A stretch of DNA of 64,000 bases from Ligilactobacillus ubinensis (GTDB taxonomy: Bacteria > Bacillota > Bacilli > Lactobacillales > Lactobacillaceae), in contig NZ_JAIULA010000003.1 in the NCBI RefSeq assembly GCF_024160875.1, positions 94,679 through 158,678 of the forward strand. Reading direction: 5' to 3'. The notes beneath the pieces are model-generated. The model ran no database searches. It was given only the letters and a program-made list of their open reading frames with translations, and was not told the DNA's origin. Numbering within the stretch: position 1 is the first letter of the stretch; each line of letters begins with the position of its first letter. The translations under genes were made by a program, and so were the position numbers. Shown here piece by piece: positions 1 through 11,865 of this stretch.

Positions 1-636
1 AGCGGATTATCAGACTTTGCAAACTCTTTTTGTGCTAAAAATAATCTAAACTGTATTGATGCTATTTCAGATGTTATCCAGCAAATTAGCAAGCTAACAA
101 ACTCCGAACCCCTGCATAAAGCAGGTATTAATCACAATACTGACACTGAGTATTTTAATCGAATTGAAGCAATTGAATTTGCGGTTAACTTTGATGATGG
201 TAAAGATCCTAGCGGCTTTTTAAAAGCTGATATTGTTTTATTAGGAATTTCGCGAACTTCAAAAACACCACTTTCGTTATATCTAGCAAATCGAGGTTAC
301 AAGGTTGCTAACCTGCCTTTGGTTCCCAAAACAAAAATTCCAGATGAAATTTATCAAGTTACTCCAAGCAGAGTATTTGGTTTAACTAATAATGTTTCAA
401 TTTTGAATGATATTCGGAAAGCTCGTATGATTTCATATGGACTAAATCCAGATACTGCGTATTCAAATGTTGACAACATTAAAGCTGAATTGAAATTTGC
501 TACAGATTTATATCAAAAATTAGGTTGTCTCCAAATTAATGTGGCCAACAAGTCGATTGAGGAAACAGCTACTTTAATTATTGAAAGTTTAGCACAAAAT
601 CATGTCGATTCAATTCGTAAAAACGAGCAGGTTTAA
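1..636 (+). CDS. Pyruvate phosphate dikinase / PEP synthase regulatory protein, 3' part
   Basis: The reading frame is open from the first base of the window, so the 5' end is missing. The visible 211 residues include LLGISRTSKTPLSLYLAN, the P-loop-like signature of the DUF299 family, followed by the conserved GYKVANLPLVP. Known members are ADP-dependent kinases and Pi-dependent phosphorylases that switch PPDK or PEP synthase off and on by modifying a threonine, thereby controlling the pyruvate-PEP step. The protein ends at TAA 634-636. A start codon inside this visible part would cut off the P-loop. Its target enzyme is not in the window. Confidence 0.9.
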   Translation, partial: SGLSDFANSFCAKNNLNCIDAISDVIQQISKLTNSEPLHKAGINHNTDTEYFNRIEAIEFAVNFDDGKDPSGFLKADIVLLGISRTSKTPLSLYLANRGYKVANLPLVPKTKIPDEIYQVTPSRVFGLTNNVSILNDIRKARMISYGLNPDTAYSNVDNIKAELKFATDLYQKLGCLQINVANKSIEETATLIIESLAQNHVDSIRKNEQV

Positions 637-750
637 TTATACAAAATCCACAATGTTACACTAAAGAGAATTAACAGTTTAGTTTGTTGGCTTACAGATT
701 ACGGGATTAAGCGTAACTAACCGTCCTTAGACCGATAAATATTCAAATAT

Positions 751-817
751 AAAGAGTCCAAGGCTTTGAGGATTGAAGTGTTTCACTTCAAATACATCAT
801 TTTGTCTTGAACTCTTT
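751..817. terminator. Two-level stem-loop between converging genes, probable bidirectional terminator
   Basis: A perfect 8-bp hairpin with a 3-base loop (773-791, TTGAAGTG/CACTTCAA) lies inside an outer near-complementary pair, AAAGAGTCCAAG (751-762) and CTTGAACTCTTT (806-817). It sits between a + gene ending at 636 and pyrE ending at 833 on the minus strand. Neither side has a long T run, so termination efficiency is uncertain. Confidence 0.45.
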
Positions 818-832
818 ACTTATTTTGAAAAA

Positions 833-1453
833 TTAAATCAGCCAATTAGCTGGATCTTCACGCCATTTTTCTAATAATTTACGCTCATCGGCAGTTATAT
901 ATGCTTCTTTATTAGCAACATCCAATAATTCAGTATAATTTGTTAAAGTTGTAAATTCCATATTTGCAGCAGCAAAATTTGTTTTGGCAGCTGCTAATTG
1001 ATAACTAAAAATCCCGGCAACACCTATTACATTAGCACCTTCATTTTTGGCTGCAGTTACTGCCTGTAAAACACTACCACCAGTTGAAATTAAATCATCA
1101 ATCAAAACCGTCTTAGCTCCTGCTTGTAAAACACCTTCAATTTGTTTACCACGACCATGGTCTTTAGGCTTAGAACGTACATATACCATTGGTAGATTTA
1201 ACTTTTCAGCAATCCAAGCTGCATGCGGAATACCTGCAGTTGCTGTACCTGCAATCACTTCTGTATCAGGCCATTTATCTTTAATTATTTGGGCAAGACC
1301 ACTTGCTATTTGAGTTCGAATTTTAGGATAGCTGATTGTCAGACGATTATCACAATAAATTGGACTTTTTAAACCACTTGCCCAAATAAAAGGTTTTGCT
1401 GGCGCTAATTTGACCGCATTAATTTCCAATAAATCCTTAGCAATTTCTTTCAT
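833..1453 (-). CDS. pyrE: Orotate phosphoribosyltransferase
   Basis: Transfers the phosphoribosyl group of PRPP to orotate to give OMP, the fifth step of UMP synthesis. The PRPP-binding signature is visible as VLIDDLISTGGSVLQAV. The chosen start is the ATG at 1453, which shares a base with the pyrF stop (TAATG) and has GGAGGG seven bases upstream. A longer frame from a TTG at 1468 would place this Shine-Dalgarno inside the gene. At 206 residues it has the usual family length. It is the last gene of the pyr operon. Confidence 0.95.
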   Translation of the reverse strand: MKEIAKDLLEINAVKLAPAKPFIWASGLKSPIYCDNRLTISYPKIRTQIASGLAQIIKDKWPDTEVIAGTATAGIPHAAWIAEKLNLPMVYVRSKPKDHGRGKQIEGVLQAGAKTVLIDDLISTGGSVLQAVTAAKNEGANVIGVAGIFSYQLAAAKTNFAAANMEFTTLTNYTELLDVANKEAYITADERKLLEKWREDPANWLI

Positions 1454-2166
1454 TAGTTTTCCCTCCAAAGTTTTTCAACTAATCGATATGCACTAATTGG
1501 TTCAGTTGCTTGCGTAATAGCACGGCCGACAACAATTGCTGATGCTGCATTTTGCGCCGCTTTATCTGGTGTCATGACACGCTTTTGGTCACCATTATCG
1601 TTTCCTGCTAATCTAATACCTGGAGTTACCCGTAAAAAATTAGTATCTGTTATTGCTAAAATTTGCTTTGCTTCTTGTGCAGAACAAACAACCCCATCTA
1701 AACCCGCTTTTTGCGTAAGGTGCGCATAATTTAAGACACTTTTATTTAAAGAAACTGAACTAAGCTGTTCATTTTTAACTAAATCTTCATTACTTGATGT
1801 AAGTTGAGTAACTGCTATCAGTTTTGGTACTTTTTTACCAGCAGCACCGTCTAATAGTCCCTCTTTAGCCGCTTGCATCATTTCAACACCACCGCTTGCA
1901 TGCACATTAGTTAATGTCACGCCTAGCTTTCCTAACACACGCATTGCTCTTTCAACCGTATGTGGAATATCATGACATTTTAAGTCTAAAAAAATGTCAT
2001 GTCCCATACTTTGAACTTCTTTAACTAAATCAGCACCCTCGCTATAGAATAGTTCCATTCCAATTTTAACGAAGAGTTGCTCTTCTTTTGGAAAAAGTTT
2101 CAAAAAACGAACTGCTTGCAATCTATCAGCAAAATCAAGTGCAATTATTGGACGACTAATCTGCAT
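1453..2166 (-). CDS. pyrF: Orotidine 5'-phosphate decarboxylase
   Basis: Decarboxylates OMP to UMP, the final step of the pathway. The active-site segment is visible as [13 protein letters not shown], matching the family's DxKxxD catalytic pattern, and the phosphate-binding end is seen in VTPGIR and IVVGRAIT. At 237 residues it has the normal length. It overlaps the end of pyrD by 11 bases and touches pyrE by a TAATG junction, so translation is probably coupled. Confidence 0.96.
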   Translation of the reverse strand: MQISRPIIALDFADRLQAVRFLKLFPKEEQLFVKIGMELFYSEGADLVKEVQSMGHDIFLDLKCHDIPHTVERAMRVLGKLGVTLTNVHASGGVEMMQAAKEGLLDGAAGKKVPKLIAVTQLTSSNEDLVKNEQLSSVSLNKSVLNYAHLTQKAGLDGVVCSAQEAKQILAITDTNFLRVTPGIRLAGNDNGDQKRVMTPDKAAQNAASAIVVGRAITQATEPISAYRLVEKLWREN

Positions 2167-3097
2167 GACGATTCCCCCTTACTTGCTCTCTCAAATTTTC
2201 AAAATTAGTAATCCCTAATTCATCTAATTTAGCTGGAAGTTTATCAATTATGTGTGGACATGCTAATGGATCTTTAAAATGCGCAGTCCCTATAGCCACA
2301 GCAGATGCTCCCGCTAAAAACATCTCAATAACATCGTCTGCTGACTCAACGCCACCCATCCCTATAATTGGTAAATCAACTACCTGAGATACTTGGTAAA
2401 TCATCCGAATCGCTATTGGTTTAATTGAATGACCAGAAAAGCCACCCATTACATTACCTAGTACTGGTTTTCGCGTTTTAACGTCAATATGCATCCCTAG
2501 GACTGTATTAATCATACTCAGACCGTCGGCACCACCAGTTGCTACTGCTTGTGCAATCTCGACAACATCTGTCACATTTGGTGTTAATTTAACATAAACT
2601 GGAACATCAACGACATCTTTTACCCTTTTAGTTAAATCTTCAGCAACACTAGCCTTAGTTCCAAATGCCATCCCACCTTCATGTACATTGGGACAAGAAA
2701 TATTAAGTTCAAGTGCTGCTACTTTTTTCGATGCTGACAGTTTTTTTGCAACTTGGATGTAATCATCAACAGTTGACCCGCCAATACTTCCAATAATTGG
2801 AAGATCTGGGTATTTTTCTTTTAAAGTAGCCAATTTTTCATTAACAACTGCTTCAATTCCTGGATTTTGCAGCCCCACAGCATTTAAGACACCATTATCT
2901 ATAACCGCAATTTTAGGATCTGGATTCCCTGTTCGTGGTTCAACTGTTGCTGTTTTAATAACTAAAGCACCTAATTGATTCAAATCAAATTTTTTTGCAC
3001 TACCAACATCCCCAAAACCAAAAGTACCACTAGCTGGCATGATTGGATTTTTCAAAGTTAATCCGGGTAATTCAACTGCTAAGCGACTATCTGACAT
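2156..3097 (-). CDS. pyrD: Dihydroorotate dehydrogenase, class 1B-type catalytic subunit
   Basis: FMN enzyme oxidising dihydroorotate to orotate. The catalytic cysteine is in [12 protein letters not shown], as in class 1B enzymes; class 2 enzymes use serine. The N-terminal pattern ([22 protein letters not shown]) also matches PyrDB-like proteins. The start at 3097 has AGGAGG seven bases upstream. Class 1B enzymes normally pair with the Fe-S/FAD subunit PyrK to use NAD, and the B. subtilis operon has pyrK between carB and pyrD. Here only 17 bases separate carB and pyrD and no pyrK is present, so the electron acceptor is uncertain. Confidence 0.94.
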   Translation of the reverse strand: MSDSRLAVELPGLTLKNPIMPASGTFGFGDVGSAKKFDLNQLGALVIKTATVEPRTGNPDPKIAVIDNGVLNAVGLQNPGIEAVVNEKLATLKEKYPDLPIIGSIGGSTVDDYIQVAKKLSASKKVAALELNISCPNVHEGGMAFGTKASVAEDLTKRVKDVVDVPVYVKLTPNVTDVVEIAQAVATGGADGLSMINTVLGMHIDVKTRKPVLGNVMGGFSGHSIKPIAIRMIYQVSQVVDLPIIGMGGVESADDVIEMFLAGASAVAIGTAHFKDPLACPHIIDKLPAKLDELGITNFENLREQVRGNRHAD

Positions 3098-3114
3098 TTG
3101 ACGCCCTCCTAATT

Positions 3115-6100
3115 TTAAAGTACATCTGTGGCAAACGAACGATTCTCTAAAGCTTTAAGTAGCGCATCCGCTGTATTAAGTGATGTCAACAAAGCAATAT
3201 TATGTTCAATTGCTGTTTGACGAATTACAAAACCATCTGAAGCTACTTCTTGATCATGCCCCATTGTATTAATTACCATATCTACTGTTCCATCCATCAA
3301 AACTTTTAGGATATCACGATTTTTAGCATTGTCTTCGCCTATTTTGTTAACAGTTACCGCATGTAACTTGTTTTCTTGCAAGAACTTGGCTGTTCCGTTA
3401 GTTGCCATAATGCGATAACCAACTTTACTAAACCTTTTGGCTAACGGTAAAACCGCATCCTTATCCTGATCTTCGATTGTCAATAAAATAGTTCCATCAT
3501 CTGGCAACTTTATGTTTGCTCCTCTAAAAGCTTTATAGAGTGCTTTTTCAAACGTACGGTCACTTCCCATAACTTCGCCAGTTGATTTCATCTCAGGACC
3601 TAAAAAGCTATCTACATCGGCTAATTTACTGAATGAGAAAACGGGTGCTTTTACATGAATTGATTTACTTTCAGGATACAAGCCCGCTTTAAAGCCCTGC
3701 TCTTTTAAAGATTGACCTAAAATTACACGCGTTGCAACTTGTGCCATTTCAACACCTGTAATTTTGCTCAAGAAAGGAACAGTCCGACTAGCCCGAGGAT
3801 TTACTTCAAGAACATATGCCTCATTTTTATGAATAATAAATTGAATGTTCATAATTCCAATACACTTTAGAGCAACCGCTAATTTTTGTGTTGCATCAAC
3901 AATTTGATTTTTTACTTTTTCACTAAAACTTTGTGGTGGATAAACTGCCATTGAATCTCCTGAATGAACCCCAGCATGTTCGATGTGTTCCATAATTCCT
4001 GGCAATAAAACTTCTTTACCATCACAAATCGCATCTACTTCACCTTCCAGTCCTTCAAGATAAGCATCAACTAGAATTGGATGATCTATCTCAGCTGGCG
4101 CATTGTGTGAGAGATATTCGCGTAATTCTGCTTCATTATAGACAATCTCCATTGCACGTCCCCCTAATACATAACTAGGACGAACTAAAACAGGATAACC
4201 AATTTCAGTAGCACACTGCAAAACCTCCTCCTGGGTTGTAGCAGTTTTTCCAACAGGTTGTTTTAAGCCTAACTGATTTATTACTTGATCAAACAACTCG
4301 CGATCTTCTGCTCGATCCAAATCTTCCACAGTTGTTCCTAGAACTTTTACTCCATTTTTCTCTAAATCCGCAGCTAAATTAATCGCCGTTTGACCACCAA
4401 ATTGTACAATAACACCTACTGGATGCTCTAATTCAATTACGTTTAACACATCTTCTAGCGTTAGAGGCTCAAAATATAGTTTATCAGAAACAGAAAAATC
4501 TGTTGAAACCGTCTCAGGATTTGAATTAATCACAATTGCATCATAGCCCATTTTTTGTAATGCTTTTACACTATGAACTGTCGCATAGTCAAATTCTACA
4601 CCTTGGCCTATTCTGATTGGTCCTGAGCCAATAACTATAACTGATTGTTTAGCAGTTGGTAAACTTTCATTTTGCTCATCATATGAACTATAAAAATATG
4701 GTGTATTTGATTCAAATTCTGCAGCACACGTATCTACCATCTTATAGACAGGTACAATTTGATTATTTTTACGCAAAGAACGTACTTTGCTTTGTTCACT
4801 GTTCCAAAGTTTAGCAATGGTATAATCACTAAAACCATACCGTTTAGCCTTTTTTAAAACAGCGATATTTTCTGGATTCTTACATATTTCAACTTCTAGT
4901 TCCACAATATGCTTGATTATATCTAGAAAATATACATTTATTTTCGTCAATTCATGAATTTCTTGTAATGAATACCCTCTTCTAAATGCTTCAGCTAGAT
5001 AAAATAAACGGTCATCTTGTGCATTTACAATCTTTTCTTCTAATATATCATCACTAACTTCACGAACATAATCAGCTAACAAGTCTTTTTCATCTATTTC
5101 AAGTGAACGTACTGCTTTTTGAATGGCTTCTTCTGCGTTACGACCAATTGCCATAACTTCTCCAGTCGCTTTCATTTGTGTACCTAATCGTCTATTAGCA
5201 CGTGCAAATTTGTCAAATGGCCACCGTGGAATCTTAGCTACAACATAATCTAAAGCCGGTTCAAATTCAGCATACGTTGTTTTAGTAACCGGATTTATAA
5301 TTTCATCTAGGTTCAAGCCCACAGCAATTTTAGCCGCCATTTTTGCAATTGGATAGCCAGTAGCTTTAGAAGCTAGCGCTGAGGAACGTGATACACGTGG
5401 ATTAACTTCGATAACATAGTAATTAAAACTATTGGGATCTAGTGCTAATTGAACGTTACAACCACCTTCTATTTTTAAAGCTCGAATAAGTTTTAATGAG
5501 CAGTCGCGCAACATTTGATATTCACGATCAGATAATGTCTGGGTTGGTGCAAGAACAATCGAATCGCCAGTATGAATACCAACTGGATCAAAGTTTTCCA
5601 TTGAACAAACTACCATTGCATTATTAGCTGAATCACGCATAACTTCATATTCTATTTCTTTAAATCCAGCAATTGATTTTTCTATTAAACATTGAGTTGC
5701 AGGTGACAAGTCTAACCCATTTGCAACTATTTCTTCTAATTGCTTTTGGTTATAACATAACCCGCCTCCGGTTCCTCCCATTGTAAAAGCAGGCCGAACG
5801 ATAACCGGATATCCGCATACTTCAGCAAAATCAAGTGCTTCATTTACCGTATTAACAGTTTGTGAAGGTGGAATAGGTTCGTTTAAGTCTTGCATCAATT
5901 CTTTAAACTTTTCACGATCCTCTGCTTGGTCTATCGCTGTAAGTTTTGTTCCTAATAGTTCTATCTCTAGTTCATCTAAAATTCCAGTTTGAGCTAATGA
6001 AATAGCTAAGTTTAATCCAATTTGCCCTCCCAAAGTTGGCAACAAAGCATCTGGAAATTCTTGGCGCATGATACGTGAAACTGATTCTACTGTTAATGGC

Positions 6101-6300
6101 TCAATGTAAACTCTATCTGCAATTTCTGTATCTGTCATGATAGTAGCTGGATTTGAATTAACTAACACAACTTCATATCCTTCTTCACGTAGTGCCATGC
6201 AAGCTTGTGTTCCAGAATAGTCAAATTCTGCAGCTTGACCGATAATAATTGGTCCAGAACCAATAACCATAATTTTATGAATATCCTTACGTTTAGGCAT
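3115..6300 (-). CDS. carB: Carbamoyl-phosphate synthase large subunit
   Basis: Makes carbamoyl phosphate from ammonia (supplied by CarA), bicarbonate and two ATP. Two ATP-grasp halves are visible. The first has [20 protein letters not shown] near the N-terminus and the second repeats it as [16 protein letters not shown] near residue 555; a C-terminal MGS-like allosteric domain follows. The start chosen is the ATG at 6300 with AAAGGAGGAAG upstream. An upstream start at 6327 would contain this ribosome-binding site. It gives 1061 residues and an 8-base overlap with carA. Its place in the PyrR-controlled operon suggests a pyrimidine-dedicated enzyme. Confidence 0.97.
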   Translation of the reverse strand: MPKRKDIHKIMVIGSGPIIIGQAAEFDYSGTQACMALREEGYEVVLVNSNPATIMTDTEIADRVYIEPLTVESVSRIMRQEFPDALLPTLGGQIGLNLAISLAQTGILDELEIELLGTKLTAIDQAEDREKFKELMQDLNEPIPPSQTVNTVNEALDFAEVCGYPVIVRPAFTMGGTGGGLCYNQKQLEEIVANGLDLSPATQCLIEKSIAGFKEIEYEVMRDSANNAMVVCSMENFDPVGIHTGDSIVLAPTQTLSDREYQMLRDCSLKLIRALKIEGGCNVQLALDPNSFNYYVIEVNPRVSRSSALASKATGYPIAKMAAKIAVGLNLDEIINPVTKTTYAEFEPALDYVVAKIPRWPFDKFARANRRLGTQMKATGEVMAIGRNAEEAIQKAVRSLEIDEKDLLADYVREVSDDILEEKIVNAQDDRLFYLAEAFRRGYSLQEIHELTKINVYFLDIIKHIVELEVEICKNPENIAVLKKAKRYGFSDYTIAKLWNSEQSKVRSLRKNNQIVPVYKMVDTCAAEFESNTPYFYSSYDEQNESLPTAKQSVIVIGSGPIRIGQGVEFDYATVHSVKALQKMGYDAIVINSNPETVSTDFSVSDKLYFEPLTLEDVLNVIELEHPVGVIVQFGGQTAINLAADLEKNGVKVLGTTVEDLDRAEDRELFDQVINQLGLKQPVGKTATTQEEVLQCATEIGYPVLVRPSYVLGGRAMEIVYNEAELREYLSHNAPAEIDHPILVDAYLEGLEGEVDAICDGKEVLLPGIMEHIEHAGVHSGDSMAVYPPQSFSEKVKNQIVDATQKLAVALKCIGIMNIQFIIHKNEAYVLEVNPRASRTVPFLSKITGVEMAQVATRVILGQSLKEQGFKAGLYPESKSIHVKAPVFSFSKLADVDSFLGPEMKSTGEVMGSDRTFEKALYKAFRGANIKLPDDGTILLTIEDQDKDAVLPLAKRFSKVGYRIMATNGTAKFLQENKLHAVTVNKIGEDNAKNRDILKVLMDGTVDMVINTMGHDQEVASDGFVIRQTAIEHNIALLTSLNTADALLKALENRSFATDVL

Positions 6301-7381
6301 TGTGTTCTTCCTCCTTTCGAATATCAATCATATGCATAAAATCATCAAACAAATCAACTGCATCTGATGGCCCAGGTGCAGCATCTGGATGAAATTGCAC
6401 TGAAAACGCAGGATAATATCTATGTCTAATTCCTTCTATTGTTCCATCATTAATCTCACGATGCGTTACTATCAGTTCATTTGGATCAATTGACTCAGGG
6501 TCCACCGCATACCCATGATTTTGCGACGTAAATGTAATTCGACCTGTAGCAATTTCGCGAACTGGATGATTAAATCCACGATGCCCAAATTTCATTTTGA
6601 AAGTTTTAGCACCATTTGCCTGTGCCAAAATCTGATGACCTAGACATATTCCAAAAACAGGAATCTTTTTCTCAACTTCACTAACCATATTGACAGCATC
6701 CTGCATTACTTCTGGATTTCCTGGTCCATTTGACAACAATACACCATCTGGTTTTAACTTAAAAATATCCTCAGCAGTTGCTGTATAAGGTAACACAATT
6801 GTATTGCAATCTCTAGCTGCTAGTTCACGTAAAATACTATGTTTTGCCCCATAATCAATTAGAACAATGTTACGTTTGTTACCTGGATTAGGATATGGCT
6901 TAGTTGTAGAAACTTGAGCTACTAATTGATCTGACATCACAGTTGCATGTAGTTGATCAAAAGCATGTTCTAACTCATCTGTCGCATCAATAATACTGCC
7001 TTTCATAGTACCGTGGACACGTAACTTTTTAACCAGTGCTCGTGTGTCAATGCCACTAATACCAGGAATATCCATATGTTCCAAAAAAGCAGGAAAAGTT
7101 TCTTGTTGACGCCAACTAGTAGAAACACGGGCAACTTCGCGGCAGATAACACCTTTACAGTTCGGCTGCAAAGATTCATAATCATCTAACGTTACACCAT
7201 AATTACCAATTAGTGGATTAGTAAAGACTAAAATCTGATTAGCATATGATTGATCTGTTACGGCTTCTTGATACCCCGTCATTCCTGTTGTAAAAACAAC
7301 TTCACCGGTCGTACTATTTTTAGCTCCAAAACCAGTTCCCTTAAAAACGGAGCCATCATCTAAAATTAAGTAACGTTGCAC
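6293..7381 (-). CDS. carA: Carbamoyl-phosphate synthase small (glutaminase) subunit
   Basis: Class I glutamine amidotransferase that releases ammonia for CarB. The nucleophile cysteine is in [13 protein letters not shown], and the catalytic His and Glu follow near the C-terminus ([12 protein letters not shown] has the His; Glu is usual two residues after Pro in the family and here the motif reads HPDA). The start is a GTG at 7381 preceded by AAAAGGAGGG. At 362 residues it has the family length. It lies two bases after pyrC and overlaps carB by 8 bases. Confidence 0.95.
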   Translation of the reverse strand: MQRYLILDDGSVFKGTGFGAKNSTTGEVVFTTGMTGYQEAVTDQSYANQILVFTNPLIGNYGVTLDDYESLQPNCKGVICREVARVSTSWRQQETFPAFLEHMDIPGISGIDTRALVKKLRVHGTMKGSIIDATDELEHAFDQLHATVMSDQLVAQVSTTKPYPNPGNKRNIVLIDYGAKHSILRELAARDCNTIVLPYTATAEDIFKLKPDGVLLSNGPGNPEVMQDAVNMVSEVEKKIPVFGICLGHQILAQANGAKTFKMKFGHRGFNHPVREIATGRITFTSQNHGYAVDPESIDPNELIVTHREINDGTIEGIRHRYYPAFSVQFHPDAAPGPSDAVDLFDDFMHMIDIRKEEEHNA

Positions 7382-7383
7382 TC

Positions 7384-8667
7384 TTAGCCCTCCTTTTGAT
7401 ATACTTTAACTCCTGAAACGAACGTTAAAGTTGTCATACCAAAAACTTTTTCACCTATAAATGGTGTATTAGTTCCCTTTGATAGAAAATCTTCTTCCTT
7501 AATCTCGACCTGATTTTCCAAATCAAAAACTGCAATATCAGCAAAATTCCCCGGTATTAACGTTCCTTTGCCTTTTATAGCAAATAATTTTGCAGGGGCA
7601 ACACTCATCCATTTTAAAAGTTGTTCTAGTTTAAAAACACCACTTTTTACATATTTCGTATATAGTAATGCAAAGGCCGTCTCACTTCCAGTGATTCCAA
7701 ATGCTGCCTTGAGCATATCGCCTGTTTTTTCATCAACACTATGTGGTGCATGATCCGTCGCAATCATATCAATTGTGCCATCAAGCAAGCCTTCTATTAA
7801 AGCTTTTTGATCTTGTTTAGACCGTAATGGTGGATTCATCTTAAATTTACCATCATTTTCTGTAATATCGGCATCAGCAAGTAACAAATGATGCGGTGAC
7901 ACTTCGCATGTAACGTTTATCCCATGCTGCTTAGCCAAACGAACTAATTCAACACTTTCTTTAGTCGAAACATGACAGATATGGTAGTGAACACCTGTTT
8001 TTTGTGCTAGTAGTAAATCACGTGCAATTTGAGATGATTCACTAACTCCTAAAATACCTGGCAAACCAAACTCGTCGGCCTTTTTCCCTGCATTCATTAC
8101 GCCTCCAAATAGAAGTGAATTATCTTCGACATGGGCGACAATTGCCATCTTCAACTTTGCTGCTTGCTGCATAGCTAAATACATTGTTCCAGCCGTTTGA
8201 ACGCCGCAACCATCATTACTAAATGCAAACGCCCCAGCTTTTTTCATAGCGACAAAGTCCACTAACTCTTCACTTTTTAATTCTTTGGTTATTGAACTAT
8301 ATTGTTCAATATTTACTCGCCCTTCTTTTTTATTGCGCAACACCATATTACTTAATTTATCAGGCGTATCAGGAACAGGTTTTACATTAGGCATCGCACA
8401 TACAGTTGTATAGCCGCCTCGTGCTGCTGCAGCTGAGCCAGTTGTAATTGTCTCTTTATATGTAAGACCTGGATCACGATAATGAACATGAACATCAACT
8501 AATCCTGCGGTTACTAGTTTGCCAGATACATCAATAACATCCGCAGATGGCACCAATGCTGCTAGATTCTTACCAATTGCCTTTATCTTTCCAGCCTCAA
8601 TTAGTATGTCTTCTTTAGTCAATTCATCTGCTTGATATACAAGCCCATTTTTTAGTAATGTTTGCAT
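7384..8667 (-). CDS. pyrC: Dihydroorotase
   Basis: Zinc amidohydrolase closing carbamoyl aspartate to dihydroorotate. The metal-binding motif [10 protein letters not shown] is near residue 58, and further metal or active-site segments are visible ([19 protein letters not shown]). At 427 residues it is the class I type common in Firmicutes. The start overlaps the pyrB stop as TAATG. Confidence 0.96.
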   Translation of the reverse strand: MQTLLKNGLVYQADELTKEDILIEAGKIKAIGKNLAALVPSADVIDVSGKLVTAGLVDVHVHYRDPGLTYKETITTGSAAAARGGYTTVCAMPNVKPVPDTPDKLSNMVLRNKKEGRVNIEQYSSITKELKSEELVDFVAMKKAGAFAFSNDGCGVQTAGTMYLAMQQAAKLKMAIVAHVEDNSLLFGGVMNAGKKADEFGLPGILGVSESSQIARDLLLAQKTGVHYHICHVSTKESVELVRLAKQHGINVTCEVSPHHLLLADADITENDGKFKMNPPLRSKQDQKALIEGLLDGTIDMIATDHAPHSVDEKTGDMLKAAFGITGSETAFALLYTKYVKSGVFKLEQLLKWMSVAPAKLFAIKGKGTLIPGNFADIAVFDLENQVEIKEEDFLSKGTNTPFIGEKVFGMTTLTFVSGVKVYQKEG

Positions 8668-9632
8668 TATTCAAGTCCTCCTAATTTTCTACCTCTAAGA
8701 ACCGCTTCAATCATTGCCATTCTTACAAAGACACCGTTTTGCATTTGTGTATAAAAGCGTGATTTAGGTGCTTCAACTAAATCATCTGCCCATTCAACCC
8801 CACGGTTTACAGGACCTGGATGCATAATAATTGCATTTTTCTTTAAATGAGCATAACGCACATGATTTAATCCATATTTTTCATGGTATTCTGCTGCCGA
8901 AAAAGTTTCTTCATTACTATCTTCACCATGGCGTTCATGTTGAACACGTAATAAGATAATCGCATCCATTTCTGGTAAAATTTCGTCTACTGCACCATAT
9001 TGGCCATATTCATCAAATTCTGAACTGTACCAGTACTTAGGACCTGAAAAGTAAACTTTGGCTCCTAAACGTGTTAATAATTGCATATTACTCTTAGCTA
9101 CGCGTGAATTAGTTATGTCTCCAACAATAGCTACTTTCAAACCCTTAAAATAACCAAACTGTTCATAAATCGTCATCATATCTAGCAAGCTTTGTGATGG
9201 ATGCTGACCACTACCATCACCCGCATTAATAAGTCCTATATCTAGATGCTGTTCTTTTGTTAAATCAATCAGTTTCTTATAGTATTCATTTTCAGGATGC
9301 CGAATGACAGCAAAATCAACACCAATTGCATCCATCGTAAATAATGTATCGTAAAGTGTCTCACCTTTTTTGACTGAAGACTGTGACGGATTGAATGGTA
9401 ATTCAGTAATATTCAGTTTACGCTCAGCCATTTCAAAACTAGTATGTGTTCGTGTTGAATTTTCAAAAAACATATTTACACAGTATGTTGGTTTGTCTAA
9501 GCATGGTACTTGTCCGCCATTTTTAAAATATTGTGCTCGCTTTAGTAATGTTTCAACCATTTTGATTGAAAGATCTTCTACAGTTACAAAATTGGGTAAG
9601 CAAAGCAAATCAGAAACCTCTTGAGTTAACAT
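8667..9632 (-). CDS. pyrB: Aspartate carbamoyltransferase catalytic chain
   Basis: Condenses carbamoyl phosphate with aspartate, the committed step of pyrimidine synthesis. The carbamoyl-phosphate site [13 protein letters not shown] and the late signature [11 protein letters not shown] are both present. At 321 residues it is typical of unregulated catalytic chains; no pyrI is seen. It follows pyrP by 17 bases, so there is no room for the third attenuator that B. subtilis carries at this junction. Confidence 0.96.
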   Translation of the reverse strand: MLTQEVSDLLCLPNFVTVEDLSIKMVETLLKRAQYFKNGGQVPCLDKPTYCVNMFFENSTRTHTSFEMAERKLNITELPFNPSQSSVKKGETLYDTLFTMDAIGVDFAVIRHPENEYYKKLIDLTKEQHLDIGLINAGDGSGQHPSQSLLDMMTIYEQFGYFKGLKVAIVGDITNSRVAKSNMQLLTRLGAKVYFSGPKYWYSSEFDEYGQYGAVDEILPEMDAIILLRVQHERHGEDSNEETFSAAEYHEKYGLNHVRYAHLKKNAIIMHPGPVNRGVEWADDLVEAPKSRFYTQMQNGVFVRMAMIEAVLRGRKLGGLE

Positions 9633-9649
9633 TTAAAGCATCTCCTTAA

Positions 9650-10933
9650 TTAGTTTTCACTAGCAGCTTTCGAAGGTAAAATTAGATTTAAAACTATTCC
9701 AAATAATGTGGCTAGAGCAATACTTGTTAATTGGAAATTACCTAATTTCAAGTATGTTCCCCCTATACCCACAACTAAAACCACTGAAGTAATAATTAAA
9801 TTGCGTTTCAATTCAAAATTGACCTTATTATCAACGAGAATTCTTAACCCATTAGAAGCAATCATTCCAAATAAGAGAAATGATATTCCACCAATTACAG
9901 GGCTTGGAATCGACTGAATTAATGCTGAAATCTTACCGACAAAACTAAAGACAATGGCAAACAGTGCTGCACCACCTAAAACCCACACGGAATGGACCTT
10001 TGTCATAGCTAAAACACCAATGTTTTCACCATAAGATGTTGTTGGAGGACCACCAACAAAGCCCGCAAAAACACTCGATAAACCATCACCCAATAAAGTT
10101 CGATGTAATCCCGGGTTCTTAAAAAAATTCCGCTTAGTTAATTTGTTTAATACCATTACATGTCCCATATGCTCGGTCATTGTAACAAAAGCAATTGGCG
10201 CCATGGTTATTATTGCAGCTGGATACCATTTAAAACTGTAGTTAACTCCCATTACATCAAATGCTGGTAAAGAGAGCCATTTTGCTTGCATAACACTTGT
10301 AAAGTCCACGATTCCAACTAAAGCAGCTAATATGTAGCCAGAGACAATGCCTAGTAAAACTGGAATCATGCTAGAAAAACCCTTAAGAAACATATTAAAA
10401 ATAATTGTGATAACCAAGGTAAAAATAGCTACTGCAAAATATTTAAGATCATATTTTGAATTATTTAGCATTGCATCATTAGCGGCGGTTGTTGCAAGGG
10501 ATAAACCGATAACAATGATAATTGGTCCAACCACAACTGGTGGTAAAATTTTATCAACCCAATCTGAACCAAATTGGCTAATGATAAGTGCAACAATCAC
10601 ATACACCAAACCAGCCGAAATTGCTCCTTGCCCAACAGCAGGATAGCCATAATGTTTCATTAACATTTGCATAGTTGCAATAAATGCAAAACTTGAGCCT
10701 AAATATGCTGGAATTTTTGCTTTAGTACATAAGATATAAATTAATGTACCTACACCTGAACTAAATAACGCAATACTTGGATTTATTCCTATTAAAATTG
10801 GAACTAACACTGTAGCTCCAAACATGGTAAATAAATGCTGAATTGAAAGTACCAACCAATGCTTAAATGGTGGCTTATCCTGAATATCTAAAACTGCTTC
10901 ATTATTTCTAAATTCTTCTTTTTGCTTATTCAT
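9650..10933 (-). CDS. pyrP: Uracil permease (NCS2 family)
   Basis: Polytopic membrane protein of the nucleobase-cation symporter-2 family, importing uracil for salvage. Many hydrophobic segments are visible, and TMTEHMGHVMVLNKLTKRN and GGPPTTSYGENIGVLA match the conserved uracil-permease substrate-site regions. The start at 10933 has AGGAG upstream. It lies directly behind a PyrR attenuator, so it should be repressed when UMP is plentiful. At 427 residues it has the normal length. Confidence 0.94.
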   Translation of the reverse strand: MNKQKEEFRNNEAVLDIQDKPPFKHWLVLSIQHLFTMFGATVLVPILIGINPSIALFSSGVGTLIYILCTKAKIPAYLGSSFAFIATMQMLMKHYGYPAVGQGAISAGLVYVIVALIISQFGSDWVDKILPPVVVGPIIIVIGLSLATTAANDAMLNNSKYDLKYFAVAIFTLVITIIFNMFLKGFSSMIPVLLGIVSGYILAALVGIVDFTSVMQAKWLSLPAFDVMGVNYSFKWYPAAIITMAPIAFVTMTEHMGHVMVLNKLTKRNFFKNPGLHRTLLGDGLSSVFAGFVGGPPTTSYGENIGVLAMTKVHSVWVLGGAALFAIVFSFVGKISALIQSIPSPVIGGISFLLFGMIASNGLRILVDNKVNFELKRNLIITSVVLVVGIGGTYLKLGNFQLTSIALATLFGIVLNLILPSKAASEN

Positions 10934-10962
10934 GCAAGAATTCTCCTCTTTAAAAATGTTAT

Positions 10963-11064
10963 AAAAAAACCTGTTTCAATTGAACTTATCAACTGACCCA
11001 GGTTTGTGCATAGCTACCCTAAATTAATTAGGATAGCTACAACCCTTCTGCTCTCTCTGGAGTC
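10963..11064 (-). promoter_or_regulatory. PyrR-responsive attenuator before pyrP
   Basis: In transcript order there is a PyrR-binding loop sequence ACTCCAGAGAGAGC (plus coordinates 11051-11064), a 10-bp hairpin pair around 11011-11039 (TAGCTATCCT/AGGGTAGCTA with one G-U pair), and a terminator whose arms AAACCTG and CAGGTT lie at 10999-11005 and 10968-10973, followed by a run of seven T. This is the classical order of binding loop, antiterminator and terminator. UMP-bound PyrR is expected to favour termination ahead of pyrP and the biosynthetic genes. Confidence 0.85.
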
Positions 11065-11080
11065 AGTTAAACGGTTGAAG

Positions 11081-11620
<540 letters not shown>

Positions 11621-11694
11621 TTAAGCAATTCCTCCTTGTAATTCACCCTTTTGCTCACAGCTACTTCCATAATTTTTACTTGATAGCAATTTAC

Positions 11695-11808
11695 AAAAAA
11701 ATACCTTAGCCAAACGACATATAAGCATATATGCGCGTGACTAAGGTATCGACAACAGTCTTGTTTACCGAGCTAATATAAGACGTGCCTTCTTAGCCTC
11801 ACGGGACT
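11695..11808 (-). promoter_or_regulatory. PyrR-responsive attenuator in the pyrR leader
   Basis: The leader contains the PyrR loop AGTCCCGTGAGGCT (plus coordinates 11795-11808). Downstream is a strong terminator whose arms GATACCTTAGTC and GGCTAAGGTAT (11738-11750 and 11701-11711) enclose a loop that can fold further, ending in seven T (11695-11701). It lies about 30 bases after the pyr promoter. Together with the attenuator before pyrP it gives two sequential control points. Confidence 0.87.
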
Positions 11809-11836
11809 AATTTTAAAGGGCCTTTCATTATTTTTA

Positions 11837-11865
11837 ATGATACTTAATTTAATCTATTCTGTCAA
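11837..11865 (-). promoter_or_regulatory. Sigma-A promoter of the pyr operon
   Basis: A perfect -35 TTGACA (11865-11860) is followed after exactly 17 bases by a -10 TATCAT (11842-11837) on the minus strand. The -35 overlaps the last codons of rluD. The start point would fall near 11830, just ahead of the PyrR leader. Confidence 0.8.

Noticed and set aside
9633..9649. Third PyrR attenuator between pyrP and pyrB
   Set aside because: Only 17 bases separate the genes, enough for a ribosome-binding site only.
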